NCBI GenBank assembly: GCA_910577555.1
Contig: CAJTLF010000015.1
Location: 1-42,234 of the forward strand
Origin: an uncultured Christensenella sp.
GTDB lineage: Bacteria; Bacillota; Clostridia; Christensenellales; Borkfalkiaceae
Reading direction: 5' to 3'
DNA: 42,234 nucleotides
Part shown: positions 32,555-40,462 of the stretch, piece by piece
Layout of the letters: each line of letters begins with the position of its first letter
How positions within the stretch are numbered: the first letter of the stretch is position 1
Made by a program: the position numbers and the translations under genes
The notes under the pieces: model-generated
Databases searched by the model: none
Seen by the model: only the letters and a program-made list of their open reading frames with translations
What the model was told of the DNA's origin: nothing

Positions 32555-33517
32555 TCATTCTCCGCGGAAAAAACTCTCTCTCGAGGCGGGTTGTTCCTTC
32601 GCGGTGCAAACTATCGTGTTGTCGTCAAGGAAATATTTCACGCCTTCGCGGTCGTAATAATTCACGAACTCGAAGCAGATTAATATTACGTAACTCGACG
32701 GTATGGTTATCAGCAGTCCCGTGCCGAAGGTAAGGAAGAGCGCGGCGGAATTTACGGCGAAAATTATCAGTACGAGAACGGTGAAGTTGCTCGCAACGTT
32801 CATCGGCTTTTTACCCTTTTGCACGAAAGTGTATTTAAACGCGCCGAGCTGTCCCTTCTTGCCGCGTATGAGCGCGGGCAGCCAGTCGCTCGTAAAAGTC
32901 ATCTTTATAACTACCGAAACAAGTATTATAAGTACGAACAGGAACACGCTTATAAGGAAAGGTATTACGCTGCTTAAAAGGAAGAAGAGCAGGAAGAATA
33001 TTGCAACGCCCACCGCCAAATCGTATAAAATGGAAAGGGGTACGTAAATCGCGTTATACACCGTCGACTCCTTCAGCGTGCTTATCATAGTTCCCAAAAA
33101 GGGCTGTTTGGCTCTCAACGCCATTCGGTCGTTTATGAGCGCGGCGGTGGCGTAGTTTGCAATACCCGTAAACCATTTGGAAACGGCGTGAACGAGTACG
33201 AGCAGTAACAGGCTTAAAATAAACTGCGTCAGCTTAGTTTCGAGCAACGCTATAAAATCGGCGTAAGCGTCCTGAACCTTCTGCGAGAACTGCCCCAGCT
33301 GCGTCACGTCGCCGTTCAACAGGTTCTGTATAAACCCGGTCGCGCCTTCCAGAAGCTCGTTCAGCTGGCTGCTGTTTATAAGCTCGCGTATGAACGGATA
33401 AATGCACAGCGCGCTTATAACGCCCGCAATCAGCGTGACTATAAGTCTGAACAGCAGTTGCTTGTAAATTATCGAAAAATTATCTACGAATACGTGAAAC
33501 GTGCGTTTGAATTTCAT
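32555..33517 (-). CDS. Integral membrane protein of unknown function
   Basis: A 320-residue protein that I do not recognise. It has about five or six hydrophobic segments: near 20-45, 100-125, two between 155 and 215, and 250-285. A long soluble loop lies between the first and second. The N-terminal FKRTFHVFVDNFSIIYKQLL is amphipathic. A Phe/Leu-rich stretch (FFLLFFLLSSVIPF) is notable. AAGGAA precedes the ATG. The gene follows the YfcE-like phosphoesterase after 53 nt and probably belongs to its transcript. Confidence 0.7.
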   Translation of the reverse strand: MKFKRTFHVFVDNFSIIYKQLLFRLIVTLIAGVISALCIYPFIRELINSSQLNELLEGATGFIQNLLNGDVTQLGQFSQKVQDAYADFIALLETKLTQFILSLLLLVLVHAVSKWFTGIANYATAALINDRMALRAKQPFLGTMISTLKESTVYNAIYVPLSILYDLAVGVAIFFLLFFLLSSVIPFLISVFLFVLIILVSVVIKMTFTSDWLPALIRGKKGQLGAFKYTFVQKGKKPMNVASNFTVLVLIIFAVNSAALFLTFGTGLLITIPSSYVILICFEFVNYYDREGVKYFLDDNTIVCTAKEQPASRESFFRGE

Positions 33518-33570
33518 GCGTTTGTTCCTTTCGTTTTACGGGTTTGACCCCCGCATATGCCTTAAATAAA

Positions 33571-34038
33571 CTAAATTTCAACTATTTTGCAAACGGCTTT
33601 TTCCCCGTTTACGGTAAGGTAGCAGTACCCGTTCTGCGAATATCTCGAAAAGTTTCCGGGGTTAATCAGCGTAACGCCGTCAATCACGTCTTCTCTTCCG
33701 CGGTGCGTATGTCCGTACAGCGCCACCGTACAGCCAAGCTCCTTCGCCCGCGCCGCAAGCCGCGTCAAAGTCGTTTTAACCGAGTATAAATGCCCGTGCG
33801 TGGCGAATATGCGCACGTTTTCAACCTGTATAACCCGCTCGTCATCGCCTAACTTCATAGGGTCGCAGTTGCCGTTTATAAGTATAGTTTTGTTCGGGAA
33901 GTCCGCTCTTATACGCGAGCCGTCGCCCGAAGTGTCGCCTAAATGGATAATCGTATCGCACTCGTCCAGCACTCCGTATATTTTGCTTAACGCGGCAATA
34001 TTCCCGTGCGAATCGGAAATTACTACGATTTTAGTCAC
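33571..34038 (-). CDS. YfcE/MJ0936-type metallophosphoesterase
   Basis: A 155-residue calcineurin-fold phosphodiesterase. Motifs in order are ISDSHGN (metal site), HLGDT, INGNCD, ATHGH and GHTHRG, ending in INPGNFSRY. Small stand-alone members hydrolyse phosphodiesters in vitro, with no firmly known cellular substrate. Its start overlaps the end of the RdgB-type pyrophosphatase gene by 4 nt (ATGA), a pairing commonly seen in Firmicutes, where it may be co-translated. Confidence 0.92.
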   Translation of the reverse strand: MTKIVVISDSHGNIAALSKIYGVLDECDTIIHLGDTSGDGSRIRADFPNKTILINGNCDPMKLGDDERVIQVENVRIFATHGHLYSVKTTLTRLAARAKELGCTVALYGHTHRGREDVIDGVTLINPGNFSRYSQNGYCYLTVNGEKAVCKIVEI

Positions 34039-34604
34039 AGCTTATTCCTTAAATCGCACAGCGCGCGGTAACGGTGCGATACCGAGTTTTTCTCTTCGTC
34101 CGTGGCAAGCCCGAAGCTCTTTTTCAAGTCGTCCGAATAGAAAAGGCAGTCGTAACCGAACCCGTTCGTGCCAATCTCTTCCCAAAGAATTTTGCCGTGC
34201 GTTCTCCCTTCGCCGAACGTTGTCTTCCCGTCGGGAGTGCAAAGGCAAACCGCGCTTTCGAAGTATGCCCGCCTGTCGCTCACGTGCTCCAGCCTTTTTA
34301 AAAGCAGTTTTCTGTTGCCTTCGTCGCCTTCGCCCGAAAATCTCGCCGAATATATGCCGGGCGCGCCGAAAAGGCTATCCACGCACAGCCCCGAATCGTC
34401 GGATAGAGCGGGCAGATTCAAAGCCTTTGCAACGGCGTAAGCCTTTATTTTGGCGTTTTCCTTGAACGTTTTTCCCGTCTCTTCGATTTCTTCGTCGAAA
34501 CCGAGCTCGCGCATGGATACGATTTCCGCGTCCTTGAATATCGCTTTAATTTCGGCAATCTTGCCTTCGTTGCCGCTGGCAACCACGATTTTATCGTACT
34601 TCAT
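34035..34604 (-). CDS. rdgB: XTP/dITP diphosphatase (RdgB/HAM1 family)
   Basis: A 189-residue pyrophosphatase that removes non-canonical purine triphosphates (dITP, XTP) from the nucleotide pool, preventing their entry into DNA or RNA. Signatures are VVASGNEGKIAEIKAIF at the N-terminus, LSDDSGLCVDSLFGAPGIYSARF, and GFGYDCLFY and SHRYRAL near the C-terminus. Length is normal. It starts 57 nt behind the TrmL-type gene and overlaps the phosphoesterase gene by 4 nt. Confidence 0.94.
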   Translation of the reverse strand: MKYDKIVVASGNEGKIAEIKAIFKDAEIVSMRELGFDEEIEETGKTFKENAKIKAYAVAKALNLPALSDDSGLCVDSLFGAPGIYSARFSGEGDEGNRKLLLKRLEHVSDRRAYFESAVCLCTPDGKTTFGEGRTHGKILWEEIGTNGFGYDCLFYSDDLKKSFGLATDEEKNSVSHRYRALCDLRNKL

Positions 34605-34661
34605 ATCCGTATTATAATATAAACTTCCGTAAATGTAAAGGGGTTGCGCGTTATTTTGCTC

Positions 34662-35153
34662 TTACCATTTCAGGCGGTGCAGCTCGCCTTTGAAATTAAA
34701 CCCGTCGAACCCGTTCTGCCGCAAGCCTTCGTAAACGGCTATCGCAACCGAGTTTGAAAGGTTTAAGCTCCGCGTTTCGCCCAGCATTGGTATGCGCACG
34801 CAGCCGCTCTCGTTTTCCTTCAAAAGCTCTTCGGGCAGCCCCTTCGTTTCCTTGCCGAACACGAGAAAATCCCCCGCGTTATAATCAACCTGCGCGTAGC
34901 TTTTGCGCGCTTTGGTCGTAAAGTAGTAAAAGCTTGCTCCCGCGTTTAAGCTTTTCAGCTCGTCAAAGCTGTCGTAATAAAAAATTTCGGCGTCTTTCCA
35001 GTAATCCAAGCCAGCGCGCTTTAAATATTTATCCGAAACTTCGAAGCCCAAGGGGCGTATAAGGTGCAGTCTGCACCCCGTAGCCGCGCACGTTCTCACG
35101 ATATTTCCCGTATTTTGCGGAATTTCGGGTTCTACGAGTACTATATTGAACAT
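34662..35153 (-). CDS. trmL: tRNA (cytidine/uridine(34)-2'-O)-methyltransferase
   Basis: A 163-residue SPOUT-fold methyltransferase that modifies the wobble position of certain leucine tRNAs. The knot-forming motifs are all present: EPEIPQNTGNIVRTCAATG, VFGKETKGLP, and SLNLSNSVAIAVYE. The start MFNIVLVEPEIP at 35153 is preferred over an upstream ATG at 35183 because GGAAGGA precedes it and all homologues begin there. It is the first gene of the minus-strand cluster with rdgB and the phosphoesterase. No clear promoter is seen between it and the divergent Na/Pi transporter gene. Confidence 0.93.
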   Translation of the reverse strand: MFNIVLVEPEIPQNTGNIVRTCAATGCRLHLIRPLGFEVSDKYLKRAGLDYWKDAEIFYYDSFDELKSLNAGASFYYFTTKARKSYAQVDYNAGDFLVFGKETKGLPEELLKENESGCVRIPMLGETRSLNLSNSVAIAVYEGLRQNGFDGFNFKGELHRLKW

Positions 35154-35243
35154 ATATTTTTCCTTCCGCGGCAGTAGCCGCAACGCCTTTATTTTAAATC
35201 ATACGGGACGAAAAAGCAATAATAATAGGATATCAAATTTCAT

Positions 35244-35273
35244 TTGACAATTTACGGGTAATCTTGATAAAAT
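35244..35273 (+). promoter_or_regulatory. Promoter of the Na/Pi cotransporter gene
   Basis: TTGACA (35244-35249) and TAAAAT (35268-35273) are 18 bp apart with an extended -10 TG. The predicted leader to ATG 35323 is about 43 nt. No Pho-box-like direct repeat is obvious. Confidence 0.65.
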
Positions 35274-35322
35274 AAATGCGGGCGGGCTTTCCGCTAATTC
35301 TACCAGAGAGTATATATTAAAT

Positions 35323-37050
35323 ATGAGAATATCCCTTCTTGCACTCGGCGGTTCGGAAATAATTACTATAATTAACTGTATGTTGCTTTTGTTCGGCGGC
35401 GTTGCGGCGTTTATCATAGGTATGAATATGATGGGCGCCAATCTCGAAACTGCGGCGGGCAAATCGATGCGCCGTCTGATGGGTAAAGCCACCAAAAACC
35501 GATTTTTAGGCGTGGCGACGGGTGCGGCGGTCACCGCGATAGTGCAGTCGTCTTCGGCTACGACCGTTATGATTGTCGGCTTCGTAAACGTCGGGCTTAT
35601 GACGCTCACGCAAGCCGTTTCCGTGATAATGGGCGCGAATATCGGCACTACGGTCACGGCGTTCATTACCGCAATTTCCACTACGGGTACGGAATTTAAA
35701 ATTACCGCGCTGTTCGCGTTCGTGTCCTTCGTCGGCGTATTGATGTCGATGCTCGGCAAAAAGGATAAAATCAAACGCATCGGCTTCATTTTACAGGGTT
35801 TAGGCTTGATATTCGTCGGTATGGACGTTATGTCCGTATCTATCAAACAGATGCTTGCCGACCCCGAAATAGAACGGGTGGTAAACGGTGTGTTTATATC
35901 GATAGGCTACGGTAAAGACGTTCTTACCTGGGAAATTATCGTGTTGTTCCTTTTGGGCGCGGTATTCACGGGCGTCGTGCAGTCGTCGTCCACCGTTACC
36001 GCAATAGTAATTTCGCTTACGGCAAGCGGTTTAATATCGTTGCCGATGGCAATATTTATTATTCTCGGCACGAACGTAGGCACATGCGTAACCGCTCTTT
36101 TCTCGTCGCTCGGCACCAGCGTAAACGCCCGCCGCACGGCGATAGTACACCTGCTGTTTAACCTTATAGGCAGTATCGTATTCATAATCCCGCTCGCGTT
36201 TACAAGCGGATATATAGCCGACTTTTTGAACTCTTTCATTACCAACGTATCGTGGCAGGTAGCAATTTTCCATATGGTTTTCAACGTGTTGACGACCGCG
36301 CTGTTACTGCCCTTTATCAAATATCTCGTCAAGCTCGCCTGCCTTATCGTTCCCGAAAAGAAGGGTGCGCCCGCGGGCTCGGACGAACACGAAATGCTCG
36401 ATAAACGCCTTCTGCGCACTCCCGCGATAGCCGTGGGTCAGGTTCGTAAAGAGCTTACCTTTATGCACAAGCTGGCGTTCGATAACTACAAGCGCGCGCT
36501 GAATATGTTGCTCACGGGCGACTTGTCCGCGCAGGAAGAATTTGCAAAGACCGAAAAGCACATAAACGATTACAACAGCTACGTATCTTCTTTCTTGGTA
36601 AAGCTTTCGCTTTTGGATTTGGCGGAAACGGACGAGAAAAAAGTATCTTCGTTCTATCACGTTGCAAGCGATATCGAACGTATAGGCGACTACGCCGAAA
36701 ACATAGTCGAATACGCCGCGAAAATGAAGGAAGAAAAGGCGGTATTTTCCGACCACGCCAAGAGCGAAATTTTGGAAATGGACGGACATATCACCGAGCT
36801 TTACGGTTTCGTAAACAAGGTTTTCGCCGATATAGACCTTAAATATATCGCCGACGTAGAACGCGAAGAGAGCGCGACCGACGAAGTGTGCTGTAAAATG
36901 CAGGACGCGCATCTGCGCCGTGCAAACGAGAGCAGATGCACTCCCGAAGCGGGCGCGATATACTTACAGCTTGCAATCAATATGGAGCGCATAGGCGACC
37001 ATATGCACAACATAGCCAACTCGGTAATGACTTACCATTCCCACTTCTGA
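35323..37050 (+). CDS. Na+/phosphate cotransporter family protein with PhoU-like C-terminus
   Basis: A 575-residue inner-membrane transporter of the NptA/YjbB (SLC34-like) type. It has two inverted repeats each with the QSSS motif: IVQSSSATTVMIVG near residue 68 and VVQSSSTVTAIVIS near 217, both central to sodium and phosphate binding. About eight to nine membrane segments span to residue 340. The last 220 residues are a helical PhoU-like regulatory domain (ERIGDYAENIVEYA and ERIGDHMHNIANSV repeats). Ribosome binding site AGAGAG is moderate. It has its own promoter and bidirectional hairpin after it. Confidence 0.92.
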   Translation: MRISLLALGGSEIITIINCMLLLFGGVAAFIIGMNMMGANLETAAGKSMRRLMGKATKNRFLGVATGAAVTAIVQSSSATTVMIVGFVNVGLMTLTQAVSVIMGANIGTTVTAFITAISTTGTEFKITALFAFVSFVGVLMSMLGKKDKIKRIGFILQGLGLIFVGMDVMSVSIKQMLADPEIERVVNGVFISIGYGKDVLTWEIIVLFLLGAVFTGVVQSSSTVTAIVISLTASGLISLPMAIFIILGTNVGTCVTALFSSLGTSVNARRTAIVHLLFNLIGSIVFIIPLAFTSGYIADFLNSFITNVSWQVAIFHMVFNVLTTALLLPFIKYLVKLACLIVPEKKGAPAGSDEHEMLDKRLLRTPAIAVGQVRKELTFMHKLAFDNYKRALNMLLTGDLSAQEEFAKTEKHINDYNSYVSSFLVKLSLLDLAETDEKKVSSFYHVASDIERIGDYAENIVEYAAKMKEEKAVFSDHAKSEILEMDGHITELYGFVNKVFADIDLKYIADVEREESATDEVCCKMQDAHLRRANESRCTPEAGAIYLQLAINMERIGDHMHNIANSVMTYHSHF

Positions 37051-37066
37051 ACTTAAATACGATAAT

Positions 37067-37101
37067 AAAAGCGGTTGCGCATAAATTGCGCAACCGCTTT
37101 T
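37067..37101. terminator. Bidirectional terminator
   Basis: A 14-bp stem AAAAGCGGTTGCGC / GCGCAACCGCTTTT with a 7-nt loop lies between the convergent transporter and unknown membrane protein genes. The A-rich and T-rich ends give U tracts in both directions. Confidence 0.85.
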
Positions 37102-37112
37102 AACTTGTAAAT

Positions 37113-38552
37113 TTATTCGTTTCCGTCGTTTTCTTCTTCGGTCGCGGCGGCTTCCGCAACCGTTTCGGGAATAGGCTCTGAAACGCGTACCCCCCGCAAT
37201 ATGCGCCGTCTGATTGCAATAAACGCGTAATATCCGCCCGTGAATGCCCAGAACAAGCCCACGTAAACGGCGTACAGCGCGATTAAATACGAAAGGTAGA
37301 ACTCGCAGTTCCATATCTTAAAGGGAATATAGTCGAAGGGTATGGGCAGGGGATTAATCTGCGTAAACGCATAGTTCGGTTTAAGCCACTCGCCTTCCTG
37401 TAACTTATAGCCGTCGTACTCGAAATTCATAGACGCGGACGAGATAACGCCGCTCGCAACCGTCGCTAAAATTATTACTAAACAGTAATATATAAGCGGA
37501 ATAACGCAGTCCTTGGGCTTGAATTTGTAATGCCCCAGCGCGGACGGCAGTACGGAAAGGGCGAACAGTATGCAGTGGGTAAGGCAGAAATACAAAATGG
37601 AATAGGAGCAGAATATGCCGTAGTTGGACATTTCGTCCTTGCCGAAGTAGATAAACACGGTCAGCGCGCCCGCCGCGTGTACGAAAAAGGAAATAGAGTA
37701 CAGAAGCTTTTTGCGCAACAACACCGAAAAGCTCGCTATATATACGCCTATATTGCAGATAAACAGGGGTATGCACGCAAACACGGTGTCGTATACGTTG
37801 TATCCGTCGCCCATAACCATACTGTCCTTGCTGTGGTACTGTATGAGTAAAACTATCGCCGCCGCCGCAAGAAAATCGCGTTGCTTATCTCCGTCCTTTT
37901 TCCTTAAAAAATAGTACGAGCCTACCGTAAGCCCGATTAATATCGCAAGCGCAAGGAAGTGCCACAGCGTAAAGTTTTTAAACCATAAAAAATCGTTGCG
38001 CGAAAAATCGTTTATATCGAAAAAGTTTTCAAAGATATTTAAGGGCGTAACCGCGATAATGGCGAACGGCAGGTAGATAAAATTCTTCCCGCTCACCTTA
38101 AATCCGTCTCGCACGAACAATAAAACACAGGCGAGCAGTTCGGTCGCGCAGGCTGTAAAGAACAGAGCCATATTCGCCGCTTTGGGTATAAATTCGTTAA
38201 TGCTCGCGTAAACCTTGTCCGCGGGCGACGCACTCTCCGTCAGCATCGTGATATCGAAAAAGTTGCCGAAAGTCGCCGTGCTCACCACGATAAATACGGG
38301 CAGAATATACTTCGCAATATCCGCACATGAGCGTTTGTTGTAAAATACCGCAAGCGGCAGTAAAAGGTATCCCGCTTTTTTCACCCACTGGCTTATTACG
38401 AAAAAAACGTTAAAGGTGTTTTCCCCGTCAAGAAAGGATATTCGGTTGAATATGTAATAGTCGGAAACGGTAAAAGTAAGTATCAAAGCCAAAGCAAGGG
38501 TAATCCCCGTCAGCGTCTTTAACGCCGCGTCCGTCATTCGTTTAACGCTCAT
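37113..38552 (-). CDS. Large polytopic membrane protein of unknown function
   Basis: I do not recognise this protein. With the start at 38552 (MSVKRMTDAALK) it has 479 residues and about ten to twelve hydrophobic segments, with a cytosolic acidic tail (ETVAEAAATEEENDGNE). The frame is open upstream to 38771, but that part runs through the promoter at 38562-38590 and into the divergent DUF1858 gene and its promoter, so it is excluded. The ATG at 38561 directly follows the -10 and cannot be in the mRNA. The ATG at 38552 would be 2-4 nt from the predicted transcript start, i.e. nearly leaderless, with no ribosome binding site. It carries no family motif that I can name. Confidence 0.65.
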   Translation of the reverse strand: MSVKRMTDAALKTLTGITLALALILTFTVSDYYIFNRISFLDGENTFNVFFVISQWVKKAGYLLLPLAVFYNKRSCADIAKYILPVFIVVSTATFGNFFDITMLTESASPADKVYASINEFIPKAANMALFFTACATELLACVLLFVRDGFKVSGKNFIYLPFAIIAVTPLNIFENFFDINDFSRNDFLWFKNFTLWHFLALAILIGLTVGSYYFLRKKDGDKQRDFLAAAAIVLLIQYHSKDSMVMGDGYNVYDTVFACIPLFICNIGVYIASFSVLLRKKLLYSISFFVHAAGALTVFIYFGKDEMSNYGIFCSYSILYFCLTHCILFALSVLPSALGHYKFKPKDCVIPLIYYCLVIILATVASGVISSASMNFEYDGYKLQEGEWLKPNYAFTQINPLPIPFDYIPFKIWNCEFYLSYLIALYAVYVGLFWAFTGGYYAFIAIRRRILRGVRVSEPIPETVAEAAATEEENDGNE

Positions 38553-38561
38553 AGTAACCAT

Positions 38562-38590
38562 ATTATAATAAATGCGCGCCGTTTTGTCAA
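38562..38590 (-). promoter_or_regulatory. Consensus promoter immediately before the unknown membrane protein
   Basis: Minus-strand TTGACA (38590-38585) and TATAAT (38567-38562) are both perfect with 17 bp between. Transcription should start near 38555, only about 3 nt before ATG 38552. Confidence 0.8.
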
Positions 38591-38662
38591 TGGCAATAAA
38601 TGGCGTAAGGCGTGGTCTTGCGGCCAATATGCCCGCCGCGTATAAAAAAGCGTAAAAAACGA

Positions 38663-38691
38663 TTGTAAAATCGCGCAAAGGGTGATATACT
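38663..38691 (+). promoter_or_regulatory. Promoter of the DUF1858 gene
   Basis: TTGTAA (38663-38668) and TATACT (38686-38691), 17 bp apart, with an extended -10 TG at 38683-38684. The leader to ATG 38722 is about 24 nt and carries GGAG at 38711-38714. Confidence 0.7.
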
Positions 38692-38721
38692 AATCGTAAT
38701 AAAAATAAACGGAGAAATATT

Positions 38722-38919
38722 ATGGCTAAAATAACCAAGGATACTTTAATCGCAGATTGCCTTAAAATCAATCCGAACAGCGCGGAAATTTTACAGGCTG
38801 TGGGTATGCACTGCTTAGGTTGCGCGCTCGCCCATAACGAAACTATCGAACAGGCGGTAATGGTTCACGGCAACGACCTCAACAAACTGCTCGAAAAATT
38901 GAACGAAGGCGTTGAATAA
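38722..38919 (+). CDS. DUF1858 domain protein (small redox/hybrid-cluster-associated domain)
   Basis: A 65-residue protein consisting of one DUF1858 domain: ITKDTLIADCLKINPNSAEIL, then VGMHCLGCALAHNETIEQA. The CxxC (HCLGC) with the preceding Cys13 is characteristic; the domain often accompanies hybrid-cluster or iron-handling proteins in anaerobes and is thought to be involved in disulfide or cluster chemistry. It ends in LEKLNEGVE. It has its own promoter, GGAG ribosome binding site and terminator, so it is a monocistronic gene. Confidence 0.9.
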   Translation: MAKITKDTLIADCLKINPNSAEILQAVGMHCLGCALAHNETIEQAVMVHGNDLNKLLEKLNEGVE

Positions 38920-38928
38920 CCGAAATTC

Positions 38929-38971
38929 AAAAGCGGGTACCCAAAAAAAGGATACCCGCTTTTATTTTTTT
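38929..38971. terminator. Terminator after the DUF1858 gene
   Basis: An 11-bp stem AAAAGCGGGTA / TACCCGCTTTT with a 13-nt loop, followed by ATTTTTTT on the plus strand. It lies between convergent genes and may also serve the serpin gene. Confidence 0.85.
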
Positions 38972-40277
38972 AAATTTTATTCACCACGCCCGAGAAAAGC
39001 GTTATATTTCTCGAATCGGTAATAATAAACCCGAACGCTCGGTCTATTACGAAATCGTATTTCTCCGTAGGCTGCGGTGCGCCGCCCCCGCCGGGCATAA
39101 TCGTTCCCGCCGCGCCTTCAATTCCCTTTTTGTCCACGGCAAGCTCTGTCGTGTGGTAAACCGCAGTACAGTATGCGGGCGAGCTTGTCAGCGTGGAAAA
39201 GTCGCACGCGTCGCTTTCGTTTGCGGGGTTTTTGAACAGTCTTTCGATTCCGAACTTCTCTTTAAGAATACCCGCCAAATCCCCGTCGTAACCGCACTTG
39301 AATTCGGGGAAGAAACAGCGCGTCGCGTAATATGTACCGCTCTCGGAGGCGCTGTTCCCGTAATCGGTCAGTCCGTTCACGGTCGCAATATTTTCGGCGG
39401 TGAAAATATCGTCAACCGTATATCCGTCGTTGGGGAGAATAAATTTCAGCTTGTAGTTGCCCAAGGTTTTCGTGTAAAACGCCGAGTATTCGTCCGTTTC
39501 GTAAACTTTTCCGCCGTTGTAATATCCCGTCAACAATTTGGTTTGGGTAACCGAACCGTCCGCGTTGGTAAAGCCGTACTCTTCGTCGGTAAAAGGCAGG
39601 TCGTTGCCCGTTAAATTCCAAAGGTCCTTTAAATACAGCGTGTTTATTATTGCAAACGCGGTCTCGTCGCTAAGTCCGTACTCCTTGTCTATCAGTCCGC
39701 GCGTCCTGTTTTTGACGAAACGGCGCACGGCGCCGTTTGCCGCGGCGTTGTCCTTTTTGAAATTTGCCGAGTACGAATAGCAGTAATAATCGTTTGAAAG
39801 CGCGTCAATGCAGGACTTGTTTACTTGCGTACTTTCGTCAACCCATATCGAGTTGGTCATATCCAGAAGGGTCAAGCCGTCCCGCACATCGTTCGCCAAC
39901 GAGCGGTAAAGGGTGGATATATTCTTTTTCAGTTCGGTATGTGTCACGCTGAGAGCCGAAAGTATTTCGTCGCGCGTGTCTCCCGCGGCACACTCCGCGG
40001 CAAGCGAAAGCGCGGTGTAAACGCTTATCGGCGATACTGTAAAATTTTCCCCGCCGTCGTAGTTTTCGTAAGTACAGGCGGCAAGCTTTGCGGCAAAGGT
40101 TTCTTCCTTCTGCGTGAACGCAACAAACTCGTCCGCAATAAGCTCGCCGTGACTTGCGGGAACGACCTTCTGCGGTTTTCCAAGCAGAGTAGAACCGAAA
40201 TTGCACGCCGAAAGGGTAATTACGCCCGCCGCGGCACAGCTCAATATAGCAAGCGGTTTTCTTAATCTGAATTTCAT
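38970..40277 (-). CDS. Serpin-family lipoprotein (serine protease inhibitor)
   Basis: A 435-residue serpin with a lipoprotein signal peptide (lipobox LSAC, Cys25), so it is anchored to the outer face of the membrane. Serpins trap proteases by cleavage of a reactive-centre loop. Conserved landmarks are NFTVSPISVYTALSLAAECA, the breach region INTLYLKDLW, and the hinge DKKGIEGAAGT followed by a Gly/Pro-rich loop (IMPGGGGAPQP), then the end FGFIITDSRNITLFSGVV. The small Ala/Gly hinge argues for an inhibitory serpin. Ribosome binding site AGGAGA precedes the ATG. Bacterial serpins are rather rare and are mostly found in host-associated species, where they may inhibit host or competitor proteases. 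Confidence 0.93.
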   Translation of the reverse strand: MKFRLRKPLAILSCAAAGVITLSACNFGSTLLGKPQKVVPASHGELIADEFVAFTQKEETFAAKLAACTYENYDGGENFTVSPISVYTALSLAAECAAGDTRDEILSALSVTHTELKKNISTLYRSLANDVRDGLTLLDMTNSIWVDESTQVNKSCIDALSNDYYCYSYSANFKKDNAAANGAVRRFVKNRTRGLIDKEYGLSDETAFAIINTLYLKDLWNLTGNDLPFTDEEYGFTNADGSVTQTKLLTGYYNGGKVYETDEYSAFYTKTLGNYKLKFILPNDGYTVDDIFTAENIATVNGLTDYGNSASESGTYYATRCFFPEFKCGYDGDLAGILKEKFGIERLFKNPANESDACDFSTLTSSPAYCTAVYHTTELAVDKKGIEGAAGTIMPGGGGAPQPTEKYDFVIDRAFGFIITDSRNITLFSGVVNKI

Positions 40278-40297
40278 AAGCCGTTCTCCTTTTCCAT

Positions 40298-40326
40298 ATT
40301 ATATCATAATAATAGCCGCAAAGCAA
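40298..40326 (-). promoter_or_regulatory. Promoter of the serpin gene
   Basis: Minus-strand TTGCTT (40326-40321) and TATAAT (40303-40298), 17 bp apart, with TGA immediately before the -10. The leader is only about 14 nt and begins at the ribosome binding site. Confidence 0.7.
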
Positions 40327-40396
40327 GGGGCTAAGGCAAGTTCATCACTTGAAACAGCGTATGGCAGCCGCTCCCTGTAATGGAAAAATTTTTGCG

Positions 40397-40426
40397 TTGC
40401 GTATGGTGAATACTTTTTGATATAAT
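40397..40426 (+). promoter_or_regulatory. Promoter of the NlpC/P60 lipoprotein gene
   Basis: TATAAT (40421-40426) with extended TGA before it; the best -35 is TTGCGT (40397-40402) at 18 bp. The predicted leader is about 30 nt and includes AAGGAG. Confidence 0.6.
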
Positions 40427-40462
40427 AAATTTGCAAAGTTATTAATGCAAAGGAGTTTACTG

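Noticed and set aside
38553..38771. Longer 552-residue version of the unknown membrane protein
   Set aside because: The extra N-terminal part covers a perfect promoter and overlaps the divergent DUF1858 gene and its promoter.
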